NCBI GenBank assembly: GCA_934659475.1
Contig: CAKUHX010000105.1
Span: forward strand, 1 to 6,128
Length of the DNA stretch: 6,128 nt
Direction: 5' to 3'
DNA from: an uncultured Oscillospiraceae bacterium
Lineage (GTDB): Bacteria > Bacillota > Clostridia > Oscillospirales > Oscillospiraceae
The notes under the pieces are model-generated. The model made no database searches, was not told the DNA's origin, and saw nothing but the letters and a program-made list of their open reading frames with translations. This document shows positions 6,078 through 6,128 of the stretch, piece by piece. The translations under genes were made by a program, and so were the position numbers. Within the stretch, counting starts at the first letter, position 1. Each line of letters begins with the position of its first letter.

Positions 6078-6128
6078 ATGCCCGAATTTACCCTTGATAT
6101 GTTCCAGACGGCTGGGGTCGCCATGCTG
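6078..6128 (+). CDS. Start of a gene, possibly GltS-type sodium/glutamate symporter (partial)
   Basis: Only the first 17 codons are present before the window ends. They begin at ATG 6078 after a GGAGAGG ribosome site (6064-6070) and read MPEFTLDMFQTAGVAML, with a hydrophobic segment beginning at the edge. A short polar start ending in LDM-x-QT and running into a membrane helix resembles the N-terminus of GltS family symporters, which import glutamate with sodium. This rests on very few residues, so only the presence of a gene is well supported. I see no convincing promoter at 6008-6063, which favours co-transcription with the small gene upstream. Confidence 0.6.
   Translation, partial: MPEFTLDMFQTAGVAML

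Noticed and set aside
1..6128. Search for tRNA, rRNA, riboswitch, CRISPR repeats, insertion-sequence ends, attachment sites or defence genes
   Set aside because: No regularly spaced repeats, terminal inverted repeats, transposase or integrase motifs, or tRNA-like folds were recognised by eye. The longest gene-free stretches are the first 163 bases and the 214 bases before glgP, and both are described above.

Overview
The window looks like ordinary chromosome from a GC-rich member of the Firmicutes, most likely a gut Clostridia of the Oscillospiraceae type (Flavonifractor or Intestinimonas relatives). This is inferred from strong AGGAGG-type ribosome binding sites, sigma-A-type promoters with 17-bp spacers, a catabolite-responsive element typical of CcpA, and GC-rich genes that avoid TTA, CTA and TCA codons. 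I see no sign of mobile DNA, CRISPR, rRNA or tRNA.

Most of the window is a run of four genes on the minus strand. Reading in the direction of transcription (right to left), they are a WYL-domain transcriptional regulator (5636-4644), peptidase T pepT (4576-3365), glycogen phosphorylase glgP (3150-712) and ribose-5-phosphate isomerase B rpiB (598-164). pepT, glgP and rpiB are each followed by a GC-rich hairpin (3317-3360, 678-705, 43-70). glgP and rpiB each have a clear promoter of their own, and pepT has a plausible one overlapping the end of the regulator gene. The genes therefore seem to be mostly single transcription units, with regulator-pepT possibly co-transcribed.

At the right end, two genes point the other way, divergent from the regulator. 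The first encodes a 70-residue protein with a TTG start (5795-6007) and no assigned function. The second is the first 17 codons of a gene (6078 to the edge) whose start resembles sodium/glutamate symporters of the GltS type. A regulator flanked by a peptidase and a possible amino-acid transporter suggests peptide or amino-acid use, but this is inference from position only.

glgP releases glucose-1-phosphate from stored glycogen and rpiB serves the pentose phosphate pathway, so the left half is central carbohydrate metabolism. A perfect match to the CcpA cre consensus sits just after the predicted glgP transcription start, implying repression of glycogen breakdown when preferred sugars are present. 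I found no clearly new system. The points most worth following up are the glgP operator, the small TTG-start protein, and the repeated AGTATAC elements in front of the regulator.
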